This document shows, in pieces, positions 32,756 to 43,293 of a stretch of DNA of 64,000 nucleotides. Source of the stretch: Pseudodesulfovibrio profundus. GTDB taxonomy: Bacteria > Desulfobacterota > Desulfovibrionia > Desulfovibrionales > Desulfovibrionaceae. The stretch covers positions 2,641,001 to 2,705,000 of the forward strand of contig NZ_LT907975.1 of assembly GCF_900217235.1 (NCBI RefSeq), written 5' to 3'. Both the position numbers and the translations under genes were made by a program. Under the pieces are notes generated by a model. The model ran no database searches. It saw only the letters and a program-made list of their open reading frames with translations, and had not been told where the DNA came from. The number at the start of each line of letters is the position of its first letter. The first letter of the stretch is position 1.

Positions 32756-34417
32756 CTACTTTTCGTACACTGCACCCCGGGAGGCAGAGGTGACGAGTTT
32801 GGCGTAGCGTCGCAGGAACGGAGATTTCACTTCCTTGACTACAGGCTTGAATTCCTTTCTGCGCTGTTCCAGTTCAGCCTCGTCAACCATCAGGTTGATG
32901 GACCGACCGGGGATGTCGATTTCAATGGTGTCCCCTTCACGGATCAGACCAATAGGGCCACCGGCTGCGGCTTCGGGCGAGACATGCCCAATGGCTGCAC
33001 CACGGGTTCCGCCGGAGAAACGTCCATCGGTGATCAGCGCTACGGACTCGCCCAGTCCCATGCCGGAAATGGCTGAGGTGGGGGTGAGCATCTCGCGCAT
33101 GCCGGGGCCGCCCTTGGGGCCTTCGTAGAGGACAACCACGACATCGCCGGGCTTGATCTGGTTGCCCAGAATAGCTTCCACGCTTTCCTCTTCAGAGTTG
33201 AAAACACGGGCCTTGCCGGTGTTGCGCATCATCTCGGGGGCAACGGCGGATTGTTTTACGCAGCAACCTTCCGGAGCGATGTTGCCGTACAGGATGGCGA
33301 TGCCGCCTTCCTCCGAATACGGATTGTCGATGGGGCGGATGATTTCGTTGTTGGTGACCTTGGCTTCGAGAGCTTCGAGATTCTCGCCAAGAGTCTTGCC
33401 GGTGACTGTCATAACATCAAGGTTGAGCAGGTCTTTTTTGACCAGCTCGGACATGACCGCCGGGATGCCGCCAGCCTCTTCCAGGTCTTCCATGTAGTGG
33501 GGACCGGCCGGGGAGAGCTTGCAGAGGTTGGGGGTCTTCATGCTGATCTCATTGAACATTGCCAGATTGAGATCGAGACCGGCTTCTGCGAACAGGGCGG
33601 GCAGGTGCAGGGTGGTGTTGGTGGAACAGCCAAGGGCCATGTCCATTGCCACAGCGTTGTGCACGGATTTTTCGGTGACGATGTCACGTGGGCAGATATT
33701 CTTTTCGAGCATCTCCATCACCTGCATGCCAGCCTTTTTTGCGAGGCGGGTGCGGGCGGACATCACGGCAGGGATGGTGCCGTTGCCGGGCAGGGCCAGA
33801 CCAATGGATTCGGAAAGACAGTTCATGGAGTTGGCCGTGAACATGCCTGCGCAGGAACCGCAGGTCGGACAGGCAGACTCCTCGTAGGTGGTCAATTTCT
33901 CTTCGGTCATGGTTCCGGCTTTGACCTTGCCGACGCCTTCAAAAACCTTGATCAGATCCGCGGTCTTGTTCCGACCTGCGAGCATGGGGCCGCCGGATAC
34001 GATAACAGCCGGGATGTTCAGTCGAAGGATCGCCATGAGCATACCGGGTACGATCTTGTCGCAGTTGGGAATGCAGACGATGGCGTCAAAGGGGTGGGCC
34101 GTGGCCATGAGCTCGACGGAATCAGCGATGATCTCGCGGCTGGGCAGGGACATTTTCATGCCCTCATGGTTCATGGCGAGGCCGTCACAGACGCCGATGG
34201 CGGGAAATTCCATGGGTGTACCACCGGCAATGCGAATGCCGGTCTTCACCGCTTCGGTAATGGTGTCTAGATGCACATGACCGGGAATAATCTCGTTGGC
34301 GGCGTTACATACGCCGATAAGCGGCCTGTCCATTTCCTCCTTGGACAATCCGGTCGCGTAGAGCAGCGAACGGTGCGGTGCCTTTTCCAATCCTCCAGTC
34401 ATCTTCTTACTGCGCAT
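32756..34417 (-). CDS. ilvD: Dihydroxy-acid dehydratase
   Basis: Fe-S-dependent third step of valine/isoleucine synthesis. The 553-residue protein has cluster cysteines in [15 protein letters not shown] and [19 protein letters not shown]. It also has the family block [19 protein letters not shown] near the C-terminus. I chose the ATG at 34417 because GAAGGAG lies 8 bp upstream. The protein then begins [19 protein letters not shown] as usual. It is a single-gene transcript divergent from the YHS gene. Confidence 0.95.
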   Translation of the reverse strand: MRSKKMTGGLEKAPHRSLLYATGLSKEEMDRPLIGVCNAANEIIPGHVHLDTITEAVKTGIRIAGGTPMEFPAIGVCDGLAMNHEGMKMSLPSREIIADSVELMATAHPFDAIVCIPNCDKIVPGMLMAILRLNIPAVIVSGGPMLAGRNKTADLIKVFEGVGKVKAGTMTEEKLTTYEESACPTCGSCAGMFTANSMNCLSESIGLALPGNGTIPAVMSARTRLAKKAGMQVMEMLEKNICPRDIVTEKSVHNAVAMDMALGCSTNTTLHLPALFAEAGLDLNLAMFNEISMKTPNLCKLSPAGPHYMEDLEEAGGIPAVMSELVKKDLLNLDVMTVTGKTLGENLEALEAKVTNNEIIRPIDNPYSEEGGIAILYGNIAPEGCCVKQSAVAPEMMRNTGKARVFNSEEESVEAILGNQIKPGDVVVVLYEGPKGGPGMREMLTPTSAISGMGLGESVALITDGRFSGGTRGAAIGHVSPEAAAGGPIGLIREGDTIEIDIPGRSINLMVDEAELEQRRKEFKPVVKEVKSPFLRRYAKLVTSASRGAVYEK

Positions 34418-34651
34418 CAAGGGACTCCTTCTCTCTAATGATAATTCGGAGGGGTAGTTCACCCTGAATGGAGCCATGTGTCAACTTGTTTGGTTGAGCA
34501 ATCAATGTTTGATCGATGACAACCAGTCTCTTCGCATTTGGATATGATTTGCATAACTGGCCGAACACACGTGGCTTTTGCTCCTGATCCTTGACGAGTG
34601 CACACCAGTCGCGATTCTCCGCGGATTGTGGTATTAATGAGGTGTGCCCAA

Positions 34652-34927
34652 ATGACCAGTAACAAAGGGGGAGCCATGCCCGGATGCGGACCCGGATGCG
34701 GGTGTGCCGAAAAGCGGCATAATCTGACCAAGGCAGTCGCCCATATCGAGCGCGACCCGGTTTGCGGCCGAAAGGTCAACCGGCTCAATAACGATACCCA
34801 GCGCATTGTTCAGGCTGACGGCGAATACTTTTTCTGTTCGACCAAGTGCATGACTAAGTTCGTGAACAATCCTTCGAAGTACACGGAAAAGAAGAAGGGG
34901 TTGCTCGGCCTGCTTGGTATTCGTTAA
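34652..34927 (+). CDS. YHS-domain protein with Cys-rich start
   Basis: A 91-residue protein (83 if the ATG at 34676 is used). The N-terminus reads MPGCGPGCGCAEKRHN, a likely metal-binding cluster. The YHS domain follows with DPVCGRKV and YFFCSTKCMTKFVNNPSKY. YHS domains occur in metal-handling proteins such as copper ATPases. GAGGTG precedes 34652 and GGGGGAG precedes 34676, so the start is not decided. It is divergent from ilvD. Confidence 0.78.
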   Translation: MTSNKGGAMPGCGPGCGCAEKRHNLTKAVAHIERDPVCGRKVNRLNNDTQRIVQADGEYFFCSTKCMTKFVNNPSKYTEKKKGLLGLLGIR

Positions 34928-34965
34928 ACAGCATAAACTTGATTTGAGATGTACACATCGCCCCT

Positions 34966-34998
34966 GCTCGCCAAAGAGCAGGGGCGATTTTCATTCAG
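34966..34998 (+). terminator. Terminator after the YHS gene
   Basis: CGCCCCTGCTC-GCCAAA-GAGCAGGGGCG followed by ATTTTC. Confidence 0.75.
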
Positions 34999-35149
34999 AT
35001 GGGCGAGACTGAATAGGAATCTGCTACGCGCAACCTTTTGTTGCAAATACAGGCGGTCACTGGACAGCTTCCTGTTACGGACTTATAGTTCCAGTCCGCC
35101 GGATATGGTTTTATTGGCGGATGATATACAGCACCTAGGAGAATCGACG

Positions 35150-35653
35150 ATGAAGATGACCGATCTGATGCCCGTTGAACAGTGGTTGGAGCTGGAACGG
35201 GAACTGTTTGAAAAGTTCAATATCAATGCGGAAGTGGTCGAGGAAGACGGCAAGCGCGTCACCAACAAACGGTTGTGGTGTAATGAGCTGTGCAAGGCCA
35301 TTCGTTCAAGCGATAAGGGTACCAGCGGTATCTGTGCGCCGTCGGGCCAGGAGTTCGTTCGTCTGACCCGCGAGGAGCGCAAACCGTTCATCGAGGAATG
35401 TGACATCTGTCTGACCAAGATCAATGTGCCTGTCATCGTCAACGATGAGGTCGTCGGCGCTGTGGGCGGTTGCGGCCCGCTGCTGGAAGGCGAGGAGATG
35501 GAAGAGTTCATGGTTCAGGTGACCATGGGCATGAAGGAAGAGGAAGTTGCCAAACTGGCTGAAACCATCCCCACGGTCTCACAGGATCAGCTCGACGAGA
35601 TCAAGGCCTACATCGAAAAGCGCGTGGCTGACATCGTCGCCGCCAACGCCTGA
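35150..35653 (+). CDS. Standalone PocR-domain protein
   Basis: The 167-residue protein is almost entirely a PocR sensory domain (PF10114): it begins near DLMPVEQWLELERELFEKF and includes WCNELCKAI, GICAPSGQEF, ECDICLTKINVPVIV and VGAVGGCGPLLEG. PocR domains are usually attached to kinases or transcription factors, and the founding protein regulates propanediol/cobalamin genes. Here no output domain is attached. Seven cysteines in ~85 residues could bind a metal, heme or corrinoid. GGAGAATC precedes the ATG. It is convergent with the CobD-CobQ fusion gene, 92 bp away. Confidence 0.82.
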   Translation: MKMTDLMPVEQWLELERELFEKFNINAEVVEEDGKRVTNKRLWCNELCKAIRSSDKGTSGICAPSGQEFVRLTREERKPFIEECDICLTKINVPVIVNDEVVGAVGGCGPLLEGEEMEEFMVQVTMGMKEEEVAKLAETIPTVSQDQLDEIKAYIEKRVADIVAANA

Positions 35654-35676
35654 TCGACCCAGCGATAAAAGAATGA

Positions 35677-35712
35677 AGCCCCCGCAGTCTCTTGCTGCGG
35701 GGGCTTTTTGTT
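35677..35712 (+). terminator. Terminator after the PocR gene
   Basis: AGCCCCCGCAG-TCTCTTG-CTGCGGGGGCT followed by TTTTGTTTTT. It lies between convergent genes and clearly serves the plus strand. Confidence 0.85.
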
Positions 35713-35745
35713 TTTGGGTGGTGGGCGAAAGATATGTGCCGGTTA

Positions 35746-38427
35746 TCAGCCGCCGAGATTGAAAAACAGGCTGGCCTGATTGCAGCAACCGGAAAAGCCG
35801 AGGGCCTTGTAAATCTTGTCCATGCCCACGGCCTCGCGCACCACGCTTGCCAGATGGTCAAGGGCGTCTTCCATGTCGAACCGTACCTGCACCTCGTCGA
35901 GAGGTGAGAGGCCTTTGCGCATGCGGAGTTGGTCGATGAACCAACGCCGGAATTCGTCAGCGTCGAACAGGCCGTGCAGGTAGGTCCCCCAGACCCGGCC
36001 ATCGGCCCGTGCAAAACCGAGGGGGTCGCCGTTATTGTCGCGCAGGGCCACGCGCAGGTTGTCGGCCAGAGTCACGGTCTGGCCATGGTGAATTTCGTAC
36101 CCATGCACCTGATGGCCGGACTTCGTGTGCCTGCCCCAGGTCCTTGTGAGGGTCTTCTCCGGGACCAGCGTGGTCTGGACGGGCAGCAGCCCGAATCCTT
36201 CCATGCGCGAGGTCTCGGATTCCAGTCCGAAAGGATCGTCCACCAGATCGCCCAGCATCTGGAACCCCCCGCAAATGCCTACCACCTGCGTTTTGCTGTC
36301 ACTGTTGACCAGCTCGCGGATCATGGCGGCCATGCCCGTGGATTTGAGGGCCTTCATGTCCGGCACCGTGGATTTGGAGCCGGGGATGATGATGGCGTCT
36401 GGTGTCCCGATCTGTTTCGGGTCGGTGACGATGCGAACACGGACATCCGGCTCGGCATAGAGCGGGTCGATGTCGTTAAAGTTGGAAATGCGCGGCAGGT
36501 CGATGACCGCGATGTCCACGCACTGATCTTCGGGAAATTTATCTGACTCGGGACGGAATCCTTCCTTGAAAGATACTGAATCTTCCTCAGGTAGGCCCAG
36601 CGACTGGATGTAAGGGATGGTGCCCATGACCGGCTTGCCCGTGTGCTCGAACATCTGCCCAAAGGCGGGATCAAGCAGGCTGGGGTCGCCTCGGAACCGG
36701 TTGATGATGAACCCTTCCACAAGGCTTCGTTCCTGGGGAGTGAGCAGATTCATGGTGCCGACAATGGAAGCGAACACACCGCCACGATCAATGTCACCTG
36801 CCAGCAGCACCCTGGCATCGGCATACTTTGCCATGGCCATGTTCACGATGTCGTGGTGCTTGAGATTGACCTCGGCCGGACTGCCTGCTCCTTCAAGGAC
36901 GATGACGTCATATTCGTTTGCCAGTGAATCATAGGCTGTTTTGACGGCCTCCCATGCGCGGGGCTTGTAGCGAACATACTCGCGCACGGACATGTTGCCC
37001 ACGGGCTGACCCATGACGATGACCTGCGAGCCGGTGTCGGACCCGGGCTTGAGCAGAACCGGATTCATGCGGACCTCGGGGCGCAGTCGGCAGGCCATGG
37101 CCTGAGTGACTTGCGCCCGTCCCATCTCTCCGCCGGAGTCCGTCACAAACGAATTGAGGGACATGTTCTGTGCCTTGAAGGGCGCTACGGAGTACCCGTC
37201 CTGCAGCAGGATTCGGCAAAAGGCGGCAGCCAGCACGGATTTGCCCGCATTGGAGCTGGTGCCTTGCAGCATGAGCGCCGGAGTGCGTTTGGATCGCTTG
37301 ACCACCGGGGCGCGCGCCGTGCCGGACACGGCTTCCATGGCATTGATCAACCATTCGTTGTCAGCCTCGTCGCGAACAGCCACGCGGAACCAGCGATTGT
37401 CCAGTCCTTCATAGTTGCCACACAGCCGAATGGCGATGCGGTGTTCCATGAGCAGCTTCTCAAACAGTGGCTCAGCGTTCTGGCCGATGCGATCCACACG
37501 ACAAAGCAGGTAGTTGGCTGCTCCCGGGTACACGGTGATACCCGGAATCTGACGCAATCCCGAGGCGAGATTCTCACGCAGCAACGCCGTCTGTTCGCGG
37601 GTATACTGGGCGTACTGCGTATCCTTGAGACAGCGAACGCCTACCTTCTGGGCCAGAATGTTGACCGACCATGCCGGGAGTCGCTGCTTGAGGCGGATGA
37701 TGACGTCCGGGTCGGCAAAGGCCAATCCGAGTCGGATGCCGGGGATGGCGTAAAATTTGGTCAGCGAAACAATGGTGATCACATTGGATGGCCGGTTGCG
37801 TATCAGGCGGTCGGCATCCTTGGGCAGGAAGTCGGCAAAGGATTCATCCACAACGAATCGGCAGTGGGGGAACATGGTGGCCACTTCGCGCAGATCCTCG
37901 GCAGAGAAGGTGCTGCCCGTGGGATTGTTGGGGCTGCATAGATAGACGAGGGACGGTGTGGTCAGCAGCGGGCCGAGTTTGGGGAAATCCACCTGAAAGT
38001 CTTCGGTCATTGGCACTTCGCGAACTGTGATCCGGTGCGCTTTGCACGCCCGTGCATAGTCCACGTAGGCCGGGGAAGGAATGATCGCTTGAGAGAAACC
38101 ACCCATGCCGGCCACGGCGAACAGCAACTCGGAAGCCCCGTTGCCTGCCAGCACCTGCGTGGGCCAGACCTTGTACGCTTCCGATGCCGCCATGAGCAGA
38201 TCGTGGCAATCGGGATCGGGGTAGGAGTCAACCTGTTGCAGCGCTTTTCCGACTACCTGTCCCAGCCACGGCGGAGGGCCGAGGGGGTTCACGTTGGCGG
38301 AAAAATCGAGAATATCACTGGGCGAGCATTTGGCCTGTTCCGCCATTTTGCGCAGGTTGCCACCGTGGGCGAATTTCTGCTCGTCCAAAATATCGGGAAT
38401 GCCGGCAAAGACCGATTGTTTGACCAT
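35746..38427 (-). CDS. Fused threonine-phosphate decarboxylase (CobD) and cobyric acid synthase (CobQ)
   Basis: Bifunctional cobalamin enzyme of 893 residues. The N-terminal half (~1-375) is a PLP aminotransferase-fold decarboxylase making aminopropanol phosphate ([31 protein letters not shown] lysine in [15 protein letters not shown]). The C-terminal half (~385-893) is CobQ/CbiP, which amidates the corrin ring. It starts with [20 protein letters not shown] and has [10 protein letters not shown] and the glutaminase cysteine in [11 protein letters not shown]. The two activities act in the same late stage of cobalamin synthesis. No cobalamin riboswitch is visible upstream. No strong ribosome binding site precedes 38427. 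Confidence 0.93.
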   Translation of the reverse strand: MVKQSVFAGIPDILDEQKFAHGGNLRKMAEQAKCSPSDILDFSANVNPLGPPPWLGQVVGKALQQVDSYPDPDCHDLLMAASEAYKVWPTQVLAGNGASELLFAVAGMGGFSQAIIPSPAYVDYARACKAHRITVREVPMTEDFQVDFPKLGPLLTTPSLVYLCSPNNPTGSTFSAEDLREVATMFPHCRFVVDESFADFLPKDADRLIRNRPSNVITIVSLTKFYAIPGIRLGLAFADPDVIIRLKQRLPAWSVNILAQKVGVRCLKDTQYAQYTREQTALLRENLASGLRQIPGITVYPGAANYLLCRVDRIGQNAEPLFEKLLMEHRIAIRLCGNYEGLDNRWFRVAVRDEADNEWLINAMEAVSGTARAPVVKRSKRTPALMLQGTSSNAGKSVLAAAFCRILLQDGYSVAPFKAQNMSLNSFVTDSGGEMGRAQVTQAMACRLRPEVRMNPVLLKPGSDTGSQVIVMGQPVGNMSVREYVRYKPRAWEAVKTAYDSLANEYDVIVLEGAGSPAEVNLKHHDIVNMAMAKYADARVLLAGDIDRGGVFASIVGTMNLLTPQERSLVEGFIINRFRGDPSLLDPAFGQMFEHTGKPVMGTIPYIQSLGLPEEDSVSFKEGFRPESDKFPEDQCVDIAVIDLPRISNFNDIDPLYAEPDVRVRIVTDPKQIGTPDAIIIPGSKSTVPDMKALKSTGMAAMIRELVNSDSKTQVVGICGGFQMLGDLVDDPFGLESETSRMEGFGLLPVQTTLVPEKTLTRTWGRHTKSGHQVHGYEIHHGQTVTLADNLRVALRDNNGDPLGFARADGRVWGTYLHGLFDADEFRRWFIDQLRMRKGLSPLDEVQVRFDMEDALDHLASVVREAVGMDKIYKALGFSGCCNQASLFFNLGG

Positions 38428-38568
38428 GGTATACTGATAACTGTTCGTTTTAACAGATGGTTACAGTGTGCGAGAGAGGGCCTGAAGGAGAATCAAATTC
38501 CATATCCGTTCTACGTTGAATCGAGGGTGTGGGCAAGTGGGGACCCCATGGTTTTTCCTGCATCATAG

Positions 38569-38594
38569 AAAAAAGGCCACCCGTTCGGGCGGCC
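38569..38594 (-). terminator. Terminator of the DJ-1/PfpI gene
   Basis: On the minus strand GGCCGCCC-GAAC-GGGTGGCC (one G-U pair) is followed by TTTTTT. Confidence 0.75.
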
Positions 38595-38619
38595 ATCTAT
38601 GGCTTATGCAGGGTTGCGG

Positions 38620-39312
38620 TTACATTTTCAATGCACGAAGAACGAGTTCGGCCACCTTTTCCGATGAAGGCGGATTCTGCCCGGTAATCAGGTTGCCGTC
38701 AGCCAGCGCGAATGGCTCGAAGTTGGGTGCAGAACGGACATTGGCCCCCAATTCGGTCAGACGGGATTCGAGCAGGAACGGGACCGTATCGGTCAGGCCG
38801 ACCGCTTCTTCCTCACTGTCGGTAAAGGCGGACACATCGCGATCCTTGACCAGTGGCTCACCATTGGAAAGCCTTGCACCGACCAGTCCGGCCGGGCCGT
38901 GGCAGACTGCCGCCACAATGCGCCCGGATTCGTAGGTGGCGGCCACCAACTTGGCGAGGTGCTCGTTGTCTGGCATGTCCCACATGGTCCCATGCCCGCC
39001 CGGAATGAATAAGGCATCGAAGCCGAAGGTGTCCACCTCGGCTACTGAAGGCGTATGCTGGATGGCGGCCATGGCGTTTTTGTCATCAAGGAACCGTTCG
39101 ACCGACTCGGGATTCTCCCCGCGCTCGGCCTGGCTTTTCGGGTCAATGGGAACGCTGCCCCCACTGATGGATACAATACGTACATCGCAACCGGCATCGA
39201 TGAAGGCGTAGTAGGGAGCGGCAAGTTCCTCAAGCCACAGTCCGGTGGTTTCCTTTTCGTCGCCAAGAGAGGCATGCGACGTCACGATAAAGAGTACATT
39301 TTTTCGGCTCAT
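38620..39312 (-). CDS. DJ-1/PfpI family protein (Hsp31-like)
   Basis: A 230-residue class-I glutamine-amidotransferase-fold protein. The nucleophile elbow is AAVCHGPAGLVGA (Cys ~130). FIPGGHGTMWDMPDN and KETTGLWLEELAAPYY are typical of the Hsp31/HchA-like glyoxalase or chaperone group. The likely role is protection from glyoxals or damaged proteins, inferred from family. AAAGGAG lies before the ATG at 39312. The 39313-39628 gap upstream holds AT-rich promoter-like sequence (TATTATATATT near 39410) and no gene. Confidence 0.88.
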   Translation of the reverse strand: MSRKNVLFIVTSHASLGDEKETTGLWLEELAAPYYAFIDAGCDVRIVSISGGSVPIDPKSQAERGENPESVERFLDDKNAMAAIQHTPSVAEVDTFGFDALFIPGGHGTMWDMPDNEHLAKLVAATYESGRIVAAVCHGPAGLVGARLSNGEPLVKDRDVSAFTDSEEEAVGLTDTVPFLLESRLTELGANVRSAPNFEPFALADGNLITGQNPPSSEKVAELVLRALKM

Positions 39313-39628
39313 GATTGCTCCTTTTTCAATGAATGCAATCAGTCTACAATAAAAATCGATATGGTTCACGCCTTTCCTTTTTGGGGGCTGTAAAGCGACG
39401 CAATGTGCATATTATATATTAGACAACCTCTCTCAAATGCCTTACAAGACGGTTCCGATACGCCCGCAAGGGGTCTTTTCCCATTGCCTGCGAATCAGGC
39501 CGCTGAAGACAATTTTGATCCGTTCGATATTCCGAGTCGGGCCTTCTCATGACGGCATGTGGTATGCCGGACAGGAATACGAACGGATGGTGTTAAGTGG
39601 TTTGAGGAACAATCTAAGCAAAAAGAAT

Positions 39629-41434
39629 ATGAGCAAGATCGATAAAATCAGAAATTTCAGCATTATCGCTCACATTGACCACGGCAAGTCAACGTTGGCG
39701 GACCGCATTCTGGAGATCACCGGCATGGTCGGTGACCGGGACAAGAAGGACCAGTACCTCGATAAGATGGATCTGGAACGTGAACGCGGTATCACCATTA
39801 AGGCACAGACCGTACGAATCCCCTACAAGGATTCCGATGGTGAGGAGTATATCCTGAATCTCATCGACACGCCCGGCCACGTGGACTTCAGTTATGAAGT
39901 ATCGCGGTCGCTGTCCGCATGCGAAGGCGCTCTGCTGGTGGTGGATGCCACACAGGGCGTGGAAGCACAGACACTGGCCAACGTGTACCTGGCACTGGAC
40001 AACGACCTTGAGGTCATTCCGGTGCTCAACAAGATTGATCTGCCCAGCGCCGACCCGGAGCGCATCAGCCAGGAAATTGAAGAGGTTATCGGCCTGGATT
40101 GCTCCAATCCGATCGCTGTTTCCGCCAAGACCGGCAAGAACGTCCAGGAGGTGCTTGATGCAGTCGTCAATCTCCTGCCGCCGCCGAAAGGTGATCCGGA
40201 CAAGCCGCTCAAGGCGTTGATCTTCGATTCCTGGTACGACACGTATCAGGGGGTTGTCGTTCTGTTCCGCATCATTGACGGAACCCTCAAGAAACGGGAT
40301 GAGATCAAGATCTTTTCCACCGGCAAGAACTTTGAGGTCACACGCCTCGGTGCATTCATGCCCGAACCCGTGGACATGAAGACCATGGGACCGGGAGAGG
40401 TCGGATTCCTTTGCGCATCCATGAAAGACCTCGGTGACGCACCCGTGGGTGACACCATCACCAAGGCCGAGAATCCGGTCACGGAGCCGTATCCCGGCTT
40501 CAAACCGGTCAAGCCCATGGTGTTCTCCGGATTGTATCCGGTTGAGCCCAAAGAGTACGAAAACCTCAAGGCCGCGCTGGAAAAACTTCAACTCAACGAT
40601 GCCGCTTTCAGCTATGAACCGGAAACATCCCAGGCTCTGGGCTTCGGTTTCCGCTGCGGTTTCCTCGGGTTGCTGCATATTGAAATCATTCAGGAACGGC
40701 TGGAACGTGAGTTTGAGGCGCGCCTCATCACGACGGCCCCATCGGTTATCTACGAGGTCGTGGATGTCAACGGTGAAGTGATGGTGATCGACAACCCGTC
40801 CAAGCTGCCCGATCCCACGAAGATTGGTTCCATCAGCGAACCGTTCGTACGTCTTGAGGTTCATGTGCCCAACGACTATGTCGGTGCGGTGCTTGCTCTG
40901 TGCGAGGAGAAGCGCGGAATTCAGAAGGACATGGCCTATATCACGGAAAAACGTGTGGTCATCACCTATGAGATTCCCTTTGCCGAAGTCATGTATGATT
41001 TCTTCGACAAGCTGAAATCCTCCACCAAGGGGTATGCAAGTCTCGACTATGAGATCATCGATTACCGTGAGGCAGACCTTGTCCGCCTGGACATTCTGAT
41101 CAACGGTGATCCTGTTGATGCGTTCTCCTGCATTGTGCACCGTGAAAATGCTTCGCGAACCGGACGTTCATTGGCTCTCAAGCTGAAGCGCTCCATTCCG
41201 CGCCAGATGTTTGAAGTCGTCATCCAGGCTGCCATCGGCAACAAGATCGTTGCCAAGGAGCGCAACGCACCGTTCCGCAAGGACGTAACCGCCAAGTGTT
41301 ACGGTGGTGATATCTCGCGTAAACGCAAGCTCCTGGAAAAACAGAAAGAGGGTAAGAAGCGTATGCGCCGCATGGGCAACGTGGAAATCCCGCAGGAAGC
41401 ATTCCTTTCTGTTCTCAAAGCTGACGAAGATTAA
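39629..41434 (+). CDS. lepA: Elongation factor 4 (LepA)
   Basis: Ribosome-associated GTPase that back-translocates or remodels stalled ribosomes. The G1 motif [13 protein letters not shown] is at residues ~15-27, with [12 protein letters not shown] (G3) and [12 protein letters not shown] (G4) following. The C-terminal domain ends [20 protein letters not shown], the LepA-specific tail. 601 residues from this ATG is the family length. Longer in-frame starts upstream would add unrelated residues. lepB follows 23 bp later, the conserved lepA-lepB order. Confidence 0.95.
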   Translation: MSKIDKIRNFSIIAHIDHGKSTLADRILEITGMVGDRDKKDQYLDKMDLERERGITIKAQTVRIPYKDSDGEEYILNLIDTPGHVDFSYEVSRSLSACEGALLVVDATQGVEAQTLANVYLALDNDLEVIPVLNKIDLPSADPERISQEIEEVIGLDCSNPIAVSAKTGKNVQEVLDAVVNLLPPPKGDPDKPLKALIFDSWYDTYQGVVVLFRIIDGTLKKRDEIKIFSTGKNFEVTRLGAFMPEPVDMKTMGPGEVGFLCASMKDLGDAPVGDTITKAENPVTEPYPGFKPVKPMVFSGLYPVEPKEYENLKAALEKLQLNDAAFSYEPETSQALGFGFRCGFLGLLHIEIIQERLEREFEARLITTAPSVIYEVVDVNGEVMVIDNPSKLPDPTKIGSISEPFVRLEVHVPNDYVGAVLALCEEKRGIQKDMAYITEKRVVITYEIPFAEVMYDFFDKLKSSTKGYASLDYEIIDYREADLVRLDILINGDPVDAFSCIVHRENASRTGRSLALKLKRSIPRQMFEVVIQAAIGNKIVAKERNAPFRKDVTAKCYGGDISRKRKLLEKQKEGKKRMRRMGNVEIPQEAFLSVLKADED

Positions 41435-41457
41435 ATGAAATCACGCAAGGAACATAC

Positions 41458-42078
41458 ATGTCACATGACTCAATGAAATCATTTCGCGACACCATAGAAG
41501 CTGTCGTTGTCGCGCTGCTGCTGGCTCTGGTTATCCGGGCTTTTGTCGTTCAAGCCTTCAAGATTCCGTCCGGCTCCATGTTGGATACCTTGCAGATCGG
41601 CGATCACCTGCTGGTGACCAAGTTCGCGTATGATGTTCGGCTCCCGTCCAATCTCTTATTGGAAACCACCGGCGGCAAAGTGCTCTTCCGTGTGGGCGAC
41701 CCCGAGCGTGGCGATATCGTCGTGTTCAAGTTCCCGGAAGATGAATCCAAGGACTACATCAAGCGCATCATAGGTCTGCCCGGCGATATCATTGAGATCA
41801 AGGACAAGGTCGTGTTCATCAACGGCAATCCCCTTGATGAGCCGTATGTTCTGCACACCAAGCCGGGAATCATGCCGGTACGTGACAACTTCGGCCCTTA
41901 CAAGGTTCCCGAAGGCAACTATTTCATGATGGGTGACAACCGGGAAGGCTCCTACGACTCCCGCTTCTGGGGACCGGTCAAGCGCGAGAAAATCGTGGGT
42001 AAGGCGCTGATCATCTATTGGTCCTGGGGATCCATCAGCGATATCCGTTTTGATCGAATCGGAACGATATTCAACTAA
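41458..42078 (+). CDS. lepB: Signal peptidase I
   Basis: Membrane endopeptidase that removes signal peptides. It has one N-terminal membrane segment (AVVVALLLALVIRAFVVQAF, ~14-33). The catalytic serine is in KIPSGSMLDTLQIGDHL (~37-53) and the catalytic lysine in YIKRIIGLPGD. The MGDNREGSYDSRFWG block is the final family box. 206 residues. AAGGAA precedes the ATG. Confidence 0.95.
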   Translation: MSHDSMKSFRDTIEAVVVALLLALVIRAFVVQAFKIPSGSMLDTLQIGDHLLVTKFAYDVRLPSNLLLETTGGKVLFRVGDPERGDIVVFKFPEDESKDYIKRIIGLPGDIIEIKDKVVFINGNPLDEPYVLHTKPGIMPVRDNFGPYKVPEGNYFMMGDNREGSYDSRFWGPVKREKIVGKALIIYWSWGSISDIRFDRIGTIFN

Positions 42079-42117
42079 CCTTCGATGTTAGTGTGAATTC
42101 ATAGTCAAACGCAACTT

Positions 42118-42158
42118 AAGGTGCGGTAGAGGAAATTTCCTCTACCGCACTTTTTTTA
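42118..42158 (+). terminator. Terminator of lepA-lepB
   Basis: GGTGCGGTAGAGGAAA and TTTCCTCTACCGCAC form a 14-15 bp stem followed by seven T residues. Confidence 0.9.
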
Positions 42159-42307
42159 TTCAGTCAGGTGGCACTCTGAGTACCGACTTTATAGATGCGG
42201 CTCACCGGAGACTTTGCTGCCGAAGAGTTGGTGTGTTAATAGGGTATGCAATATTGTGAATGGGGAGGACTTTTGCGCTTACAATGACACCGTACCAGGG
42301 AGTTCGG

Positions 42308-43201
42308 ATGCCAGACAAATCGATTCCACATCAGCCCGCGAAAATCACGCCGGGTAAGCCCACGCTCACCAATCACGTCAAGATCCATAACTGCAAGATG
42401 TGCGGTACGCCGTCGCCCATCCTTTGGCTGCGGGAGGAGCACGAGCCGTTGCCAGTATATGACTTTTTTGGCCCGGATTACGCACGTCCCTACTACCAGT
42501 GTCCGAAGTGCAACTTCATTTTTTGTACCGATTTTGATGCCCTCTGTGCGGAGGAACTCGACTGGATATACGATGGCATGGCCACCCAGAGCCTGCTCAA
42601 AGGGCGGATTAATCGGGGATACCGAGAAACTGTTATGGTCATCAATTACGCTGCGTTACAGCATGTCGATGTCAAACGAGCCAAGATTCTGGTGTTTGGA
42701 TGCGGTACCGGACTCAGCATGAACCTCATGCTCCAGCACGAGATGCGCCCTTGGGCAACGGATTATGCGGAATTCGATTTCACCAATACGGACTATCCGG
42801 CCGACATGTATAATCCGGCACTGGCACCTGTCATGCGTAAACGCTTTATCCCGCTGGACGCGTTGCCCAAAGAGGAGTTCGACATCATCACCATGACCGA
42901 GGTGTTCGAGCACTTTACCCGGCCACGTAAAGAGATGACTGCTGTGATGAGCGCCCTGCGTCCCGGTGGATTCCTCATCGGTACAACCGGTGTGATTGAT
43001 TGGCGGGAGAATCCGGACTTTTCGGCTTGGTGGTACAAGGATGCGCAGACCCATGTCTCCTTTCTCTCCGAACGCAGCTTTCGTCAGATGGCAAAGGATT
43101 TCGGCTGCCTCGGCATGCTCTACAAGTCCTCGCCCATACTCATCGGCCAGACCGACATGTCTGCCTCCCAGTGTGTGTTCGTCTTGAAAAAGGTCCCGTA
43201 G
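42308..43201 (+). CDS. Zinc-ribbon SAM-dependent methyltransferase
   Basis: A 297-residue protein. The N-terminus has a zinc-ribbon (CKMCG ~29-33 and CPKCNFIFC ~62-70) as in sugar C-methyltransferases. The Rossmann SAM site is KILVFGCGTGLSMNLM at ~123-138, and DIITMTEVFEHFTRP is motif II. The substrate is unknown. The family includes methyltransferases of surface sugars and of other small molecules. AGGGAG lies before the ATG. It is a single gene between lepB and leuS. Confidence 0.83.
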   Translation: MPDKSIPHQPAKITPGKPTLTNHVKIHNCKMCGTPSPILWLREEHEPLPVYDFFGPDYARPYYQCPKCNFIFCTDFDALCAEELDWIYDGMATQSLLKGRINRGYRETVMVINYAALQHVDVKRAKILVFGCGTGLSMNLMLQHEMRPWATDYAEFDFTNTDYPADMYNPALAPVMRKRFIPLDALPKEEFDIITMTEVFEHFTRPRKEMTAVMSALRPGGFLIGTTGVIDWRENPDFSAWWYKDAQTHVSFLSERSFRQMAKDFGCLGMLYKSSPILIGQTDMSASQCVFVLKKVP

Positions 43202-43237
43202 TCAGTCTTTGTTTCAAGCTTCTGGTTTTCCATACAT

Positions 43238-43267
43238 AAAAAAGGCCGCCCCTTTCGGAGCGGCCTT
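43238..43267 (-). terminator. Terminator of the leuS operon
   Basis: On the minus strand AAGGCCGCTCCG-AAAGG-GGCGGCC is followed by TTTTTT. Confidence 0.8.
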
Positions 43268-43293
43268 GAATGATCTGTTGGCAGGTGATCGAA

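Noticed and set aside
33251-34270. Plus-strand frame opposite ilvD
   Set aside because: It is the shadow of a well-identified dehydratase, with His/Gly-rich antisense composition.
38428-38619. Cobalamin riboswitch before the CobD-CobQ gene
   Set aside because: No B12-box core is recognisable and the stretch is short, containing the terminator of the DJ-1 gene.
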